The notes under the pieces are model-generated. The model made no database searches and had not been told where the DNA came from. It saw nothing but the letters and a program-made list of their open reading frames with translations. The position numbers and the translations under genes were made by a program. A stretch of DNA of 64,000 bases from Paludibacteraceae bacterium (GTDB lineage: Bacteria; Bacteroidota; Bacteroidia; Bacteroidales; Paludibacteraceae), in NCBI GenBank assembly GCA_024401495.1, contig JAKSKW010000001.1, positions 1 through 64,000 on the forward strand, given 5' to 3'. Shown one piece after another: positions 25,701 through 33,406 of the stretch (its first letter is position 1; the number at the start of each line of letters is the position of its first letter).

Positions 25701-27728
25701 GTATGAAGCCTCTTTGATTAGGATAACCTCTGGCACAACCACGTCGTCATTCTTCTCTGTTGGGAAGCCAAACTTAACTTCAGCCACATAACCAAGCGTA
25801 CTCAAGTCGACGCCGATATTTGCCTTCAAACCTTTATATTCAGCATTTGCCTTGGCGGACTTGATTGTCATCGGGATTGTACCCAACTTTGTTGACACTC
25901 TTGCCGAACCTGAGATCTCAATTGAATCACCAACAGCCTCATACTTCAAACCAGCAATTTCAACCTTGCCAAGTCCGAATGTGCCTACAGTCAAATCATC
26001 AATAGTCAAAATTGCCTTAGCGTCTGAATAGTAGTCGGCAGAAATAGCCTTAACCTCAGCGTCAGATGCCACTCCATTTACAATAGAATAGATAGTGTCG
26101 GAATAAACCTCCGAAGCTACCACTGTAGGAGGAGTATAGATTCCGAACTCCATCGACTGAGAAGCAGTCACTACTGTTCCAGAAGCCTTCTTGTTGTCGG
26201 CAGAAATAGTCAACTCAACACCAGAGCCAGACAGCTTGATGCCAGCCTCAGATGAAGTGTATTCAACCTTTTCTACTACAATATCATTAATCTTAACTGT
26301 AGCCAAATTGTTATCGTAAAGATCGATTGAAAGAGTCTTGATCTCAGGAGCAGATGTTCCTACAGTCAAGTAATCGTCAAAAGAAAGAGTATTGACGATC
26401 TTTGGAAGGACATACTTACCATACTCCATCACTGTATTGCCGACAGTGATTGTTCCGTATGCAGTGTCAGTGCCTGCCACAAGATCAACGATTGTTCCAT
26501 CCTCAGCAGTACCCTTGATCAACGTCAAATCTCCTTCCTTAGTATAAGCAACGCTATCTGCCTTGATTGCAGGAGTAACGTCGTCCATCTTAAGATTTGC
26601 CTTTAGGTTGTCGTAAAGTTCAACAGTCAAAACCTTCTTTACTGGCTCCAACACCTCTTCTGCCTTGACTACCAACCACTGGATAAACTCCATGGCTGAG
26701 ACAAGCACTGGTTTGACCACCTCAGGTTGTTTTTCAACGAACTGGATCTCGTAAGTGTGGAAATTATTGGCGTCGACAGCAATATCATTACCTTTGACAG
26801 TGATTGTAAGCAAACGAGCAGCCTCATCATAAGCAGAAACCGAAGTCGCACCTCTACCGTCTACACGATAAAACAACTTAGACGCATCATAGTCACCCTC
26901 GACAATCAACTTAAAGGCATCTTTATCGCCGTTAAGCAAATCTACGTCGTCGTATGCCAAAGTATTAAGTTTTGAATTATAGATGAAACGGATATCATCC
27001 ACAATCAACTTATCGTTAGCAGTTGATCCAGGAATTGGATTTGTCGTCATGTTCATCAACATGTAACGAGTATCATTATCCATATCCACTTTGGCAGGAG
27101 TGTAATACTCGAAAGCCCCAGAGAAACGAGTCCAATCCTCACATGGTGTGATTGGGAATTCAAGGAACGCAACAACATAATCCTCCTTTGTAGGGAACCC
27201 ATCCGGAGCAGGATCTGCGAAATCAATATCACCATGGATGAATGCGTTCACATTTCCATTATAAGAACCCTTCTCTCCTCTGGTATATTTAGCATAAAAT
27301 TCAAGAGAGTCAGGAAGTCCAACAAACTCAAGGCTACCGTCGGCACCCATCTTACGGTTAGTCTCATTATGGTTGGCCCTATCGGCAGGAGATGTGCTAC
27401 CCATGATGACATTACCTGTTGTAAGGTTACCGTTAGCTTTAGCTATTCCCGCCACTGATTTCGACTTGATAGCGATCGCATTTCCTGTACGTCCAGTCTC
27501 CTTATAACAAAGATCCTGAGCTTGACTTTTTCCAGTCTTCAAAAGGATGCTTGTTCCTCCAAGTGTGGCATTTTTAAACGAGTGCAATCCATTGCCTGGT
27601 TCATTGTCGGCAACCCACTCCATATCAGCATTACCGTTTGGAATCTGGTAGACACCCTCCGCGTAAGATGCGTTACCACCAAGAACAGCAGCCGCAAATA
27701 ATGATATTATTGATTTGAATTTATTCAT
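22797..27728 (-). CDS. Giant surface protein: PCMD domain plus about ten calycin-like repeats
   Basis: 1643 aa from the ATG at 27728; an in-frame ATG at 27779 would add 17 residues that are only translated TTTTCG repeat. The signal peptide (MNKFKSIISLFAAAVLGGNASYA) is clear. Residues about 20-260 form a PCMD-type (putative carbohydrate metabolism) beta domain with NGNADMEW and DDIRFIYNSK. From about 340 onwards roughly ten modules of 100-150 residues repeat the pattern YxD...DYYDNGYATLSIxDF...GDIxxxxVPY...DSIRxxxxxxI, resembling Bacteroides calycin-like domains. Two adjacent modules are nearly identical. The last 30 residues (RVYTITGAYVG...LPAGIYIQNGKK) resemble C-terminal sorting or anchoring tails of Bacteroidota secreted proteins. 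The two genes upstream on the same strand complete a surface module. Ligand unknown. Confidence 0.75.
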   Translation of the reverse strand: MNKFKSIISLFAAAVLGGNASYAEGVYQIPNGNADMEWVADNEPGNGLHSFKNATLGGTSILLKTGKSQAQDLCYKETGRTGNAIAIKSKSVAGIAKANGNLTTGNVIMGSTSPADRANHNETNRKMGADGSLEFVGLPDSLEFYAKYTRGEKGSYNGNVNAFIHGDIDFADPAPDGFPTKEDYVVAFLEFPITPCEDWTRFSGAFEYYTPAKVDMDNDTRYMLMNMTTNPIPGSTANDKLIVDDIRFIYNSKLNTLAYDDVDLLNGDKDAFKLIVEGDYDASKLFYRVDGRGATSVSAYDEAARLLTITVKGNDIAVDANNFHTYEIQFVEKQPEVVKPVLVSAMEFIQWLVVKAEEVLEPVKKVLTVELYDNLKANLKMDDVTPAIKADSVAYTKEGDLTLIKGTAEDGTIVDLVAGTDTAYGTITVGNTVMEYGKYVLPKIVNTLSFDDYLTVGTSAPEIKTLSIDLYDNNLATVKINDIVVEKVEYTSSEAGIKLSGSGVELTISADNKKASGTVVTASQSMEFGIYTPPTVVASEVYSDTIYSIVNGVASDAEVKAISADYYSDAKAILTIDDLTVGTFGLGKVEIAGLKYEAVGDSIEISGSARVSTKLGTIPMTIKSAKANAEYKGLKANIGVDLSTLGYVAEVKFGFPTEKNDDVVVPEVILIKEASYVDIMKYGKTASKETVVISYFSNGYATVVLPQNKMFIDSVAYERSADSIRFSATDIIVSGASSLDYSKLQMVFSDGRTFGFAPDTVSSKTYTDLMLTYSGKKYGVEKSKSISIAYLSDNTATIEIKDFNRIIGSDKNLMGDFVIEGVEWTKSGDSISLSGDVVAECTNAGSVKSVPVKVNGSCSNADFADVVLKMTLDMTNTLIGEPVEATFGLPEPVVLVKSVVYNDSLVVKSNGDIVVEGHEDLKVDFYDNGYATISLFDFALDADLVVGDIIVDSVPYLVSDSVRMTAKRNITIAPKLGAIGASLGVLPVEISYAATDLNYTTMDAEINLDLVELGEKINVIFGAEKTVAPAPTVVMSAKFNDVLNANGELKQTVADVDFFSDKSVVVKVENMTMTGLRYTLGDSLRASGNAILSIAGNNTEVNVAKFVADRALSKLYMDMTAGANVFRFGYDTIPVVPEIPDTTPVVPVIPDTTPNIPGDNGVKLLRTVVYTDDLVINISGDDMAPQTQDITVAYYDNGYATLSIMNFIMGEGEDGMLVGDIVLDSVPYTETDSIRMNILKNIFITSSNPDALGNALPEIPVEIKSATSSSNFDKLKAVIGIDLEDMYVTVNFGFSDKTNTGVVEENAGPKLLRTVVYTDDLVINISGDDMAPQTQDITVAYYDNGMATLSIMNFIMGEGEDGMLVGDIVLENVPYTSGDSIRMQILKNIFITSSNPDALGNSLPEIPVEIKSATSSNNYDKLKAIIGIDLEDMYVTVNFGFSDKTNTGVVEEAGSGNTTPNEDFVIDNYVTSVDGAFYSIHNGMTRLSYSNGNMKLTLVDMTVNLGDGDIVIGDIEIVVPATTSDLIYFEGEDTVKIKTDDIYEIGNQFDLARVKVTDGKSKLGLTKVFYDMDVELIDLGITFTVNFGDSLTSVIDKPSLTYKKVDTRVYTITGAYVGDNVEINMLPAGIYIQNGKKFIVRSK
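23391..24243. repeat. 441-bp-period direct duplication inside the calycin gene
   Basis: Two copies of 412 bases (23391-23802 and 23832-24243) with the same length and mostly silent differences. They encode two successive modules that share nearly all residues, including DDLVINISGDDMAPQTQDI and MGEGEDGMLVGDIV. The duplication is clearly recent compared with the other, diverged modules. Confidence 0.9.
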
Positions 27729-27741
27729 ATACTTTTCCTTA

Positions 27742-27774
27742 TTTTTCGTCTTCGTTTTCGTTTTCGTCTTCGTT
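27742..27774. repeat. TTTTCGTC/TTTTCG hexamer-type intergenic repeat
   Basis: Alternating CGTCTTCG and CGTTTTCG words between the calycin gene and its upstream neighbour. The same words occur at 22775-22791 and 49330-49356, and their reverse complement at 49284-49329. Confidence 0.8.
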
Positions 27775-27775
27775 A

Positions 27776-28690
27776 TCACAACCCTACAAACACACCCACT
27801 GAGAAGAAAATAGGGTACATTTTAAATGTGATAGTTTCAAAATTCTCTGGGAAGACGCTACCGAAACCTAAATCAAGGTTTCCAAACACTCCAAAATACT
27901 TAGTTATCTTGAAGTCGGCAGCCACTTCAGCACCACCACCTACCTTCTTCACATCCTCTGAGAAATCATATGTTGCTGTAGAACCGTCGCTGAACACAAT
28001 CTTCTGTCCGACAGGAGTGTTCTCACGCAAATATCCATCGTAAACCTCACCCTTGAATTCTCTATGAAGATTGATCTGTGCGTATGGTCCGACGCGGAAG
28101 TCAAGACGTGGAGAAACTCTCACCATAAACTCAAGAGGCATCTTAAGTGAAATAAGTTGAGCCTCAGTCTTGTCAACACCTGTGAAATAGCCGCTGATGT
28201 AGTCGCCACCCTGCTCGATGCTCATCTGGTAGTTCTTCACTCTTGCCTCAGCATTCATACCTTCAATAGCAAGACGCTCACCAAAGTAGATTCCCAATCT
28301 TTGTTTCTCACCCAACATCTTATAACCGTAGATTTCCTGCATAAAAGCCCCGTTAGGGCTGAAGGAAACCATCTCACGAATCTCCGCAGGTAGCGGAACA
28401 GGTGTGATACCTCCGATTGTAAAGGCCATTCTGTAACCATAACCGAAGCCTTTCAACGTTGTAGTGAAATCCTCAAATGTAGGCTTAACTCTTACTTTTG
28501 CAACAGAAGAGTCTTCCGCTGCAGAGATCACGTCAGCTGTAGTCTCGTTGGCTACAGGAGCGACTCTCTCTTCAATAACTTGAGCATTCACGTCGAGAGA
28601 ATCAACATTTTTATGGCGACGTGCGGATGCCGAGAATGTGGAGATGAAAAGCATCACCACAAGTGAAATGATAGTATATTTATTCTTCAT
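27776..28690 (-). CDS. Outer-membrane beta-barrel protein of the surface module
   Basis: 304 aa. A signal peptide (MKNKYTIISLVVMLFISTFSASA) is followed by a low-complexity linker and then, from about residue 75, alternating beta strands (GYGYRMAFTIGGITPVP, LGIYFGERLAIEGM, RLDFRVGPYAQINLHREF, YFGVFGNLDLGFGSVF) ending with a hydrophobic strand (PIFFSVGVFVGL). This is a porin-like barrel of the outer membrane protein beta-barrel superfamily. Its start overlaps the end of the PCMD lipoprotein gene by 11 bases, and it is followed by the giant calycin protein, so all three are probably made and used together at the cell surface. Confidence 0.8.
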   Translation of the reverse strand: MKNKYTIISLVVMLFISTFSASARRHKNVDSLDVNAQVIEERVAPVANETTADVISAAEDSSVAKVRVKPTFEDFTTTLKGFGYGYRMAFTIGGITPVPLPAEIREMVSFSPNGAFMQEIYGYKMLGEKQRLGIYFGERLAIEGMNAEARVKNYQMSIEQGGDYISGYFTGVDKTEAQLISLKMPLEFMVRVSPRLDFRVGPYAQINLHREFKGEVYDGYLRENTPVGQKIVFSDGSTATYDFSEDVKKVGGGAEVAADFKITKYFGVFGNLDLGFGSVFPENFETITFKMYPIFFSVGVFVGL

Positions 28691-29834
28691 CTTCGTTGCA
28701 AATTATACGTACTTCATCAACTGTAAATGTGCTACCCACAGCACCAGAGAACTCTCCACCTGCAAAACTTGATGTGAAGACAATAGCGAAATTGTAGCCT
28801 CTACTCTCCAAGCGGTCCTCGTCGATATCTTCCAACACTTCAAATGGAATATTTATCTCAGTCCAATTATCTGCAGAAAGGCTTTTTGCATCCGACTCGC
28901 TCAAGAACGCGCGGGCAACAATGTTAGGATTCGTTTTTCCGTCGTCGCCTCGAAGAGTGACTGTTTTACCTTGTGCATCAGTATTCTTATAAAGCACAGC
29001 ATACACATCTGGATAGTCTACCATACCTGGCACATCAACCAACTTCTTATTCTCCAAACGTTTGTATTTCTCACCTGGAGTGTACTTTGCCATACACTTA
29101 AGTCTCATAGGCTTAAGTTGGAATGGTTTTCCAAACAAAGTTGCAGCCATCGCGTCTTTCAAAGCCACACTCACGTCGAAAGAACCAATGAACAAGTTTC
29201 CTGCAGCGATAGGCATACCAGCCATCTCACCGAAAGTGCCAGTGGAACGAGTGACAAGCGACACTGCGTGACCAGCATAACCATTCTCCTCCACGATAGT
29301 AGGATATTCGTTAGGAGCGGCTGAAGACTTACTCAATTTATAACCAGGATTACCTGAAGCCCAGAAATTTGCATCATCGTCGTTGAGCCAGATATTGTAC
29401 TTGCCATCCAAACGATGATCCTCGAAATTATATTCAATGATTTGCTTCTCACGAGAGAAAGCATCCTTTGGCACTGTGAAAGAGATAGTGTAAAGACGGT
29501 TCCATTTGCCATCCTCACTTGTAGTCTGAATCTTGATTTCATCCGCCTTATATTCCGACACATTATTACGAGTAGCGCCTTCAGTAAGAATATACTCAAT
29601 ATTCATAAGTGACAAGTCGGCACTTGAGCGGACCTCAAACTTGACTTCGTCGTCAGCAGGAGGCACAATTCTTATTGAGTCAGAAAGACGATAGAATACT
29701 GTTTCCGGATTTGGATGATGGATAATGATTTGTTCTATATCACATTCCGAATTAGGCAACTCGTCCTGAATACAAGAGGACGTTCCTAACACAAATAAAC
29801 TAAGTGTTGGCAATAAACGCCAAAAATGTTTCAT
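28680..29834 (-). CDS. PCMD-domain lipoprotein
   Basis: 384 aa from the ATG at 29834 (an in-frame ATG at 29849 is possible). The lipoprotein signal MKHFWRLLPTLSLFVLGTSSC ends in a lipobox Cys. The N-terminal third is a beta-sandwich-like segment (FYRLSDSIRIVPPADDEVKFEVRSS). The C-terminal two thirds resemble a PCMD domain, with YNFEDHRLDGKYNIW near residue 140, repeated beta strands, and FTVDEVRIIC at the end. It is the first gene of a three-gene minus-strand unit with the barrel and calycin genes and has its own promoter. A carbohydrate- or adhesion-related surface function is inferred from the family name only. Confidence 0.75.
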   Translation of the reverse strand: MKHFWRLLPTLSLFVLGTSSCIQDELPNSECDIEQIIIHHPNPETVFYRLSDSIRIVPPADDEVKFEVRSSADLSLMNIEYILTEGATRNNVSEYKADEIKIQTTSEDGKWNRLYTISFTVPKDAFSREKQIIEYNFEDHRLDGKYNIWLNDDDANFWASGNPGYKLSKSSAAPNEYPTIVEENGYAGHAVSLVTRSTGTFGEMAGMPIAAGNLFIGSFDVSVALKDAMAATLFGKPFQLKPMRLKCMAKYTPGEKYKRLENKKLVDVPGMVDYPDVYAVLYKNTDAQGKTVTLRGDDGKTNPNIVARAFLSESDAKSLSADNWTEINIPFEVLEDIDEDRLESRGYNFAIVFTSSFAGGEFSGAVGSTFTVDEVRIICNEDEE

Positions 29835-29876
29835 TGTAGGCATTGTCATGACTAAATATTAAATAACCTTTTTCCA

Positions 29877-29907
29877 CAAAGGTAATGAAAAATACATGAA
29901 ACACTAA
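29877..29907 (-). promoter_or_regulatory. Promoter of the PCMD-barrel-calycin unit
   Basis: On the minus strand: TTAG (29904-29907, one mismatch to TTTG), 19-base spacer, TACCTTTG (29877-29884), a full -7 match. It lies about 40 bases upstream of the lipoprotein start. Confidence 0.6.
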
Positions 29908-30080
29908 CATTTTAAGGATTTAACATGAATTTGGCAACAAAATAACATATATCGTCTATGTCGTTAAACATTCATCATTCCGAATTTTTCTTTTTAATTT
30001 TGATTATTCAATCCTATTTTCCATATTTACAAAAAGATTTCAAAAGCCATCTGCTTCGGAGAATCTGCAAAACAAAAAAA

Positions 30081-30106
30081 AGAGATGCGATTTTCACCAC
30101 ATCTCT
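30081..30106 (-). terminator. Terminator of the tRNA-Asn pair
   Basis: On the minus strand, AGAGATG / CATCTCT arms (30081-30087, 30100-30106) are followed by a run of eight T. It lies just downstream of the two tRNA genes. Confidence 0.8.
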
Positions 30107-30122
30107 CTAATTAATTTGAAGG

Positions 30123-30196
30123 CGCTTCTTCTAAGGCTTGAACTTAGGACCCCATGATTAACAGTCATGTGCTCTAACCAACTGAGCTAAAGAAGC
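30123..30196 (-). tRNA. tRNA-Asn (GTT), copy 2
   Basis: Full cloverleaf on the minus strand: acceptor GCTTCTT/AAGAAGC, D-arm GCTC...GAGC, anticodon stem CATGA/TCATG with loop CTGTTAA (anticodon GTT, Asn), T-arm CTAAG-TTCAAGC-CTTAG and discriminator G. CCA is not encoded. Confidence 0.96.
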
Positions 30197-30233
30197 ATTA
30201 CCGAAACTGTTTTACATCGGTTTCACGATGTTG

Positions 30234-30307
30234 CGCTTCTTCTAAGGCTTGAACTTAGGACCCCATGATTAACAGTCATGTGCTCTAACCAACTGAGCTA
30301 AAGAAGC
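30234..30307 (-). tRNA. tRNA-Asn (GTT), copy 1
   Basis: Identical in sequence to the gene at 30123-30196 and 111 bases away in tandem. Both are read from one minus-strand promoter (30347-30378) towards the terminator at 30081. Confidence 0.96.
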
Positions 30308-30346
30308 ATTTTATGTTTTGCAACCCCCTTCCTGAGAATTGCGATG

Positions 30347-30378
30347 CAAAAGTAGTGTCTTTTTTGAAACAAAACAAT
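30347..30378 (-). promoter_or_regulatory. Promoter of the tRNA-Asn pair
   Basis: Minus strand: TACTTTTG (30347-30354), a full -7 match, with ATTG 20 bases upstream as a one-mismatch -33 box. It is about 40 bases before the first tRNA. Confidence 0.5.
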
Positions 30379-30416
30379 ATATTTGCTAAAAAAATAACGA
30401 AAAAAGTGAAAATATT

Positions 30417-31394
30417 ATGAAAATATTAGGAATAGGCAACTCTTTGGTGGATATGTTATGTCGATTGCCCAATGAGGATGTCATAAAAAAATATAATCTT
30501 CCTAAGGGAGGAATGCAATTAATCGACGATGATTTGGCTCTACAGATCTCAAATGACATCAAACATCTAGAATGTCAGTTTGTGGCTGGAGGTTCGGCTG
30601 CCAACACAACAAGTGGTCTTGCCAACCTTGGAGCAGAGACAAGTTTTCTTGGCAAAATCGGAAATGACGAGGTGGGAAATTACTTCGAGGCTGACCTTGT
30701 GAAGTCGGGCATCGAGGCTCAGATGATCCGCTCGTCGCTTCCTACAGGACGTTGCATATCGCTTATCTCTCCAGATGGCGAGCGTACAATGTGCACTTGC
30801 CTTGGTGCGACGGGAACATTCTCAGCTGACGATGTTAAGCCGGAGCATTTCAAAGGTGCTGACTTGTGCCACATCGGTGGCTATCTTGTGCAGAGCCATG
30901 ATTTGATAGAGAAGGTGATGAAGACAGCAAAGGAGTGTGGAGTGAAGGTTTCGCTCGACTTGGCTAGTTATAATGTAGTCGACGATAATTTTGATTTCAT
31001 GCACTACCTTGCAAAGAATTATGTCGACATTGCGTTTGCCAACGAGGATGAGGGACACTCATTCACTAAGGTCGACGATTTGAAACGTGCAGCTGAGATA
31101 ATGTCGGAGGAGATCGAAGTGGCGATCGTGAAATGTGGAGCCAAGGGAGTCTGGACAAAGCGTGGAGACGAGATTGCTTTCGTCGAAGGTTTGAAAGGCA
31201 GAAATTGCATCGACACTACAGGAGCCGGAGATTTGTTCGCGTCGGGCTACCTATATGGATTGCTATCGACAAACGACATCACCGTCGCAGCCAAATATGG
31301 AGCGATTGTAGGTGCGAATATCGTAGAGCATATCGGCACAAAGATGCCAGCAGATGTTTGGGCTAATATCAAAAGTGAGTTTGCAAAAATATAA
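30417..31394 (+). CDS. PfkB-family sugar/nucleoside kinase (adenosine kinase-like)
   Basis: 325 aa ribokinase-fold kinase. The substrate-binding GGSAANTTSGLANLG is near residue 57 and the C-terminal PfkB signature DTTGAGDLFASGYL is near 264-277, with the catalytic Asp in GAGD. The N-terminus (GIGNSLVDMLC) and lid region (CTCLGATGTF) resemble the adenosine kinase/inosine-guanosine branch more than ribokinase. Substrate specificity cannot be read from the sequence. A HAD phosphatase gene follows 8 bases downstream, so the two may share a transcript. TATATTTG at 30378-30385 could be its -7 box. Confidence 0.88.
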   Translation: MKILGIGNSLVDMLCRLPNEDVIKKYNLPKGGMQLIDDDLALQISNDIKHLECQFVAGGSAANTTSGLANLGAETSFLGKIGNDEVGNYFEADLVKSGIEAQMIRSSLPTGRCISLISPDGERTMCTCLGATGTFSADDVKPEHFKGADLCHIGGYLVQSHDLIEKVMKTAKECGVKVSLDLASYNVVDDNFDFMHYLAKNYVDIAFANEDEGHSFTKVDDLKRAAEIMSEEIEVAIVKCGAKGVWTKRGDEIAFVEGLKGRNCIDTTGAGDLFASGYLYGLLSTNDITVAAKYGAIVGANIVEHIGTKMPADVWANIKSEFAKI

Positions 31395-31402
31395 TCCACA
31401 AA

Positions 31403-32191
31403 ATGATTAAGGCAGCATTCTTTGATATTGACGGAACATTAGTAAGTTTCAATACACATCAGATTCCAGCTTCAACGTTAGACGCATTAAAGCGTCTGCG
31501 TGAGGCTGGAGTCCGCCTTTTTATAGCCAGCGGACGTCACATCGCCAGCATGGACAAAGTGACTCCACATGCCGAACTCTTCGACGGCTATGTGATGGTC
31601 AACGGAGCCCTCTGCACGTATGGCGACAAAGTGGTGCATAGCGTCACCATGTCGAAGAAAGATGTGAAGCTATGGCTTGATCACATCAAGAAAGAGCCCC
31701 GCTCCACATGTTTTGTTTTGAAAGATGACATTGTGCTCAACTTCATCGACGAGCAGATGGAAAAGGTGTTTGAAATATTAGATTTCCCTGTTCCACCGTC
31801 GGCAAATCTCGACGATTACGCCGATTCCGACGTCTACCAAATGATTATTTCATTTACGGAGGAGGAGAATTCAAAAATTTTGCCTATCTTTCCGAAGTGT
31901 TACGCTCCACGTTGGAGTCCGCTCTTCAGCGACATCATTCCCAACGGTGTCAACAAGATGGTGGGCATAGAGAAGATGATCGAGCACCTTGGCATCACCA
32001 AAGATGAAGTTGCGGCGTTTGGCGACGGAGGTAACGACATTGAGATGATCGAATCTGTGGGGATGGGAATCGCGATGGGCAATGCCTGCGATGAACTAAA
32101 AGCGGTGGCTAAATTCACCACAGACGACGTCGACAACGATGGTTTAGCAAATGCCGTCGACAGACTATTTAGAGAAGGATTTATTAAATAA
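31403..32191 (+). CDS. Cof-type HAD-IIB phosphatase
   Basis: 262 aa. Motif I is FFDIDGTLVSF (Asp8, Asp10), motif II is the SGR segment (about 42-44), and the C-terminal motif IV is FGDGGNDIEMIESVGMGIAMGNA (near 211-233), diagnostic of Cof/YidA-type HAD-IIB sugar phosphatases. The C2 cap lies between about 85 and 185. Immediately downstream of the PfkB kinase, the pair could form a kinase/phosphatase couple, but that is inference. Confidence 0.92.
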   Translation: MIKAAFFDIDGTLVSFNTHQIPASTLDALKRLREAGVRLFIASGRHIASMDKVTPHAELFDGYVMVNGALCTYGDKVVHSVTMSKKDVKLWLDHIKKEPRSTCFVLKDDIVLNFIDEQMEKVFEILDFPVPPSANLDDYADSDVYQMIISFTEEENSKILPIFPKCYAPRWSPLFSDIIPNGVNKMVGIEKMIEHLGITKDEVAAFGDGGNDIEMIESVGMGIAMGNACDELKAVAKFTTDDVDNDGLANAVDRLFREGFIK

Positions 32192-32205
32192 TATTCATGT
32201 TAAAC

Positions 32206-32234
32206 GTAGGGGAGGGTTTCAAACCCTCCCGCAA
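32206..32234. repeat. GTAGGGG-GGGTTT palindrome, copy 1
   Basis: GGGAGGGTTT-C-AAACCCTCCC-type inverted repeat preceded by GTAG and followed by GCAA. It lies just after the HAD gene and may also act as a terminator, although no T-run follows. Related copies are at 32605-32630, 32647-32675 and 22743-22776. Confidence 0.8.
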
Positions 32235-32261
32235 GAATATGATAATTAAATTTGAAATGAT

Positions 32262-32582
32262 ATGGCAAAAGTAATTACAGACGACAGTTTCACAAGTGAA
32301 CTAAACGAGAATAAAGTGATGGTGGTAGAGATCGGAGCTCCAGGTTGCGGACCATGCAAGGCATTGAAGAAGACAATGGAGGAGGTTGAGCCAGCATACG
32401 AAGGCAAAGTAGCATTCTTCGATGGCGACATGGGAAGTGGCGACGTGGATGATCTTTGTATGGAATACAGAGTGATGAGTGCCCCTACCCTACTATTCTT
32501 CAAGGATGGAGAGTTGGCAGAGAAGATGACAGGAGCAGTCAAGAAAGAGGTGATTGAAGAGAAATTGAATTCATTGATTTAA
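32262..32582 (+). CDS. Thioredoxin-family protein
   Basis: 106 aa, the size of a single thioredoxin domain without signal peptide, so cytoplasmic. The redox motif is CGPC within GAPGCGPCKALKK; the usual W before it is replaced by G (GAPGCGPC for WAxWCGPC). The cis-Pro is in MSAPTLLFF near residue 76, and the GAVKKE end matches the family. A general disulfide-reductase role is likely. It is bracketed by members of the GGGTTT palindrome family. Confidence 0.92.
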   Translation: MAKVITDDSFTSELNENKVMVVEIGAPGCGPCKALKKTMEEVEPAYEGKVAFFDGDMGSGDVDDLCMEYRVMSAPTLLFFKDGELAEKMTGAVKKEVIEEKLNSLI

Positions 32583-32604
32583 TACAATCAAATCAACGAC
32601 AATA

Positions 32605-32675
32605 GGGCGGGTTTAAAACCCGCCCCTACGTTCTTATATTTCGATCGTAGGGGCAGGTTTCAAACCTGCCCGCAA
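32605..32675. repeat. Pair of GGGCGGGTTT palindromes in opposite orientation
   Basis: 32605-32630 reads GGGCGGGTTT...AAACCCGCCCCTACG and 32647-32675 reads GTAGGGGCAGGTTT...AAACCTGCCCGCAA. The two are in opposite orientation with the CTACG/CGTAG ends facing each other. They lie between the thioredoxin and sirtuin genes. Confidence 0.88.
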
Positions 32676-32698
32676 TTTAATTTCATATACTAAATATA

Positions 32699-33406
32699 AT
32701 GGGGAACAAGAAAAGATTAGTGGTGCTCACAGGAGCAGGCATAAGTGCAGAAAGCGGAATCAGCACATTCCGTGATTCAGACGGATTGTGGGAGAAACAC
32801 TCTGTGGAAGAGATTTGTACCCACGAAGCATTGTATCGCAATTACGATATGGTGGTGCAGTTCTACAACGACAGATTCGCTCAATTAGCCACAGTTAAGC
32901 CTAATGCGGCACATTTGGCATTGAAAACGTTGGAAGATAAGTTCGATGTGCAGATCATCACTCAGAACGTCGATAATCTACACGAAAGAGCCGGAAGCAG
33001 CAATATCATCCACCTACATGGAGAATTAACCAAAGTGTGCTCGATGAAGAATGAGAATCTTATCGTCGACAGAAGCACATTGGACAATCCTTTGATTTCC
33101 GGCAAAGACAAAGCCCCAGACGGCGGGCAATGGCGTCCGTTTATCGTCTTCTTCAACGAGGCAGTACCGATGATAGAACCAGCCATGGAATTGATGCAGA
33201 CAGCCGATATTGTGCTAATCATAGGCACATCGCTACAGGTGTATCCAGCGGCTGGACTTTCAATGTATGCCCCACGCAACGCAGAAATGTATCTGATTGA
33301 TCCGAAGCCCAACACGGCAGGATTCAACCGTTCGATCAACGTGATTGCAAAGGGAGCGTCGGAAGGTATGAAGGAGTTCATGGAAATTATGAATGCGAAA
33401 TGCTGA
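32699..33406 (+). CDS. Sir2-family NAD-dependent deacylase lacking the zinc cysteines
   Basis: 235 aa. NAD-binding GAGISAESGISTFRDSDGLW (residues 12-31), QNVDNLHERAG (about 94-104) and the catalytic His in IHLHGEL (about 109) are present. Tyr56 and Arg59 (FYNDR) correspond to the Tyr/Arg pair that makes CobB and SIRT5 accept succinyl-lysine. The two CxxC zinc pairs normally between the catalytic His and the RPxxVxFxE segment are absent: only one Cys remains, and the region is an insertion (MKNENLIVDRSTLDN). As far as I recall this zinc-less type is common in Bacteroidota. The stop codon lies inside a degenerate heptamer repeat and overlaps the next gene. Confidence 0.9.
   Translation: MGNKKRLVVLTGAGISAESGISTFRDSDGLWEKHSVEEICTHEALYRNYDMVVQFYNDRFAQLATVKPNAAHLALKTLEDKFDVQIITQNVDNLHERAGSSNIIHLHGELTKVCSMKNENLIVDRSTLDNPLISGKDKAPDGGQWRPFIVFFNEAVPMIEPAMELMQTADIVLIIGTSLQVYPAAGLSMYAPRNAEMYLIDPKPNTAGFNRSINVIAKGASEGMKEFMEIMNAKC

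Noticed and set aside
27729..27779. N-terminal extension (MITKTKTKTKTK...) of the calycin giant
   Set aside because: It is translated TTTTCG spacer repeat and would bury the signal peptide 17 residues inside; the ATG at 27728 starts a normal signal peptide.
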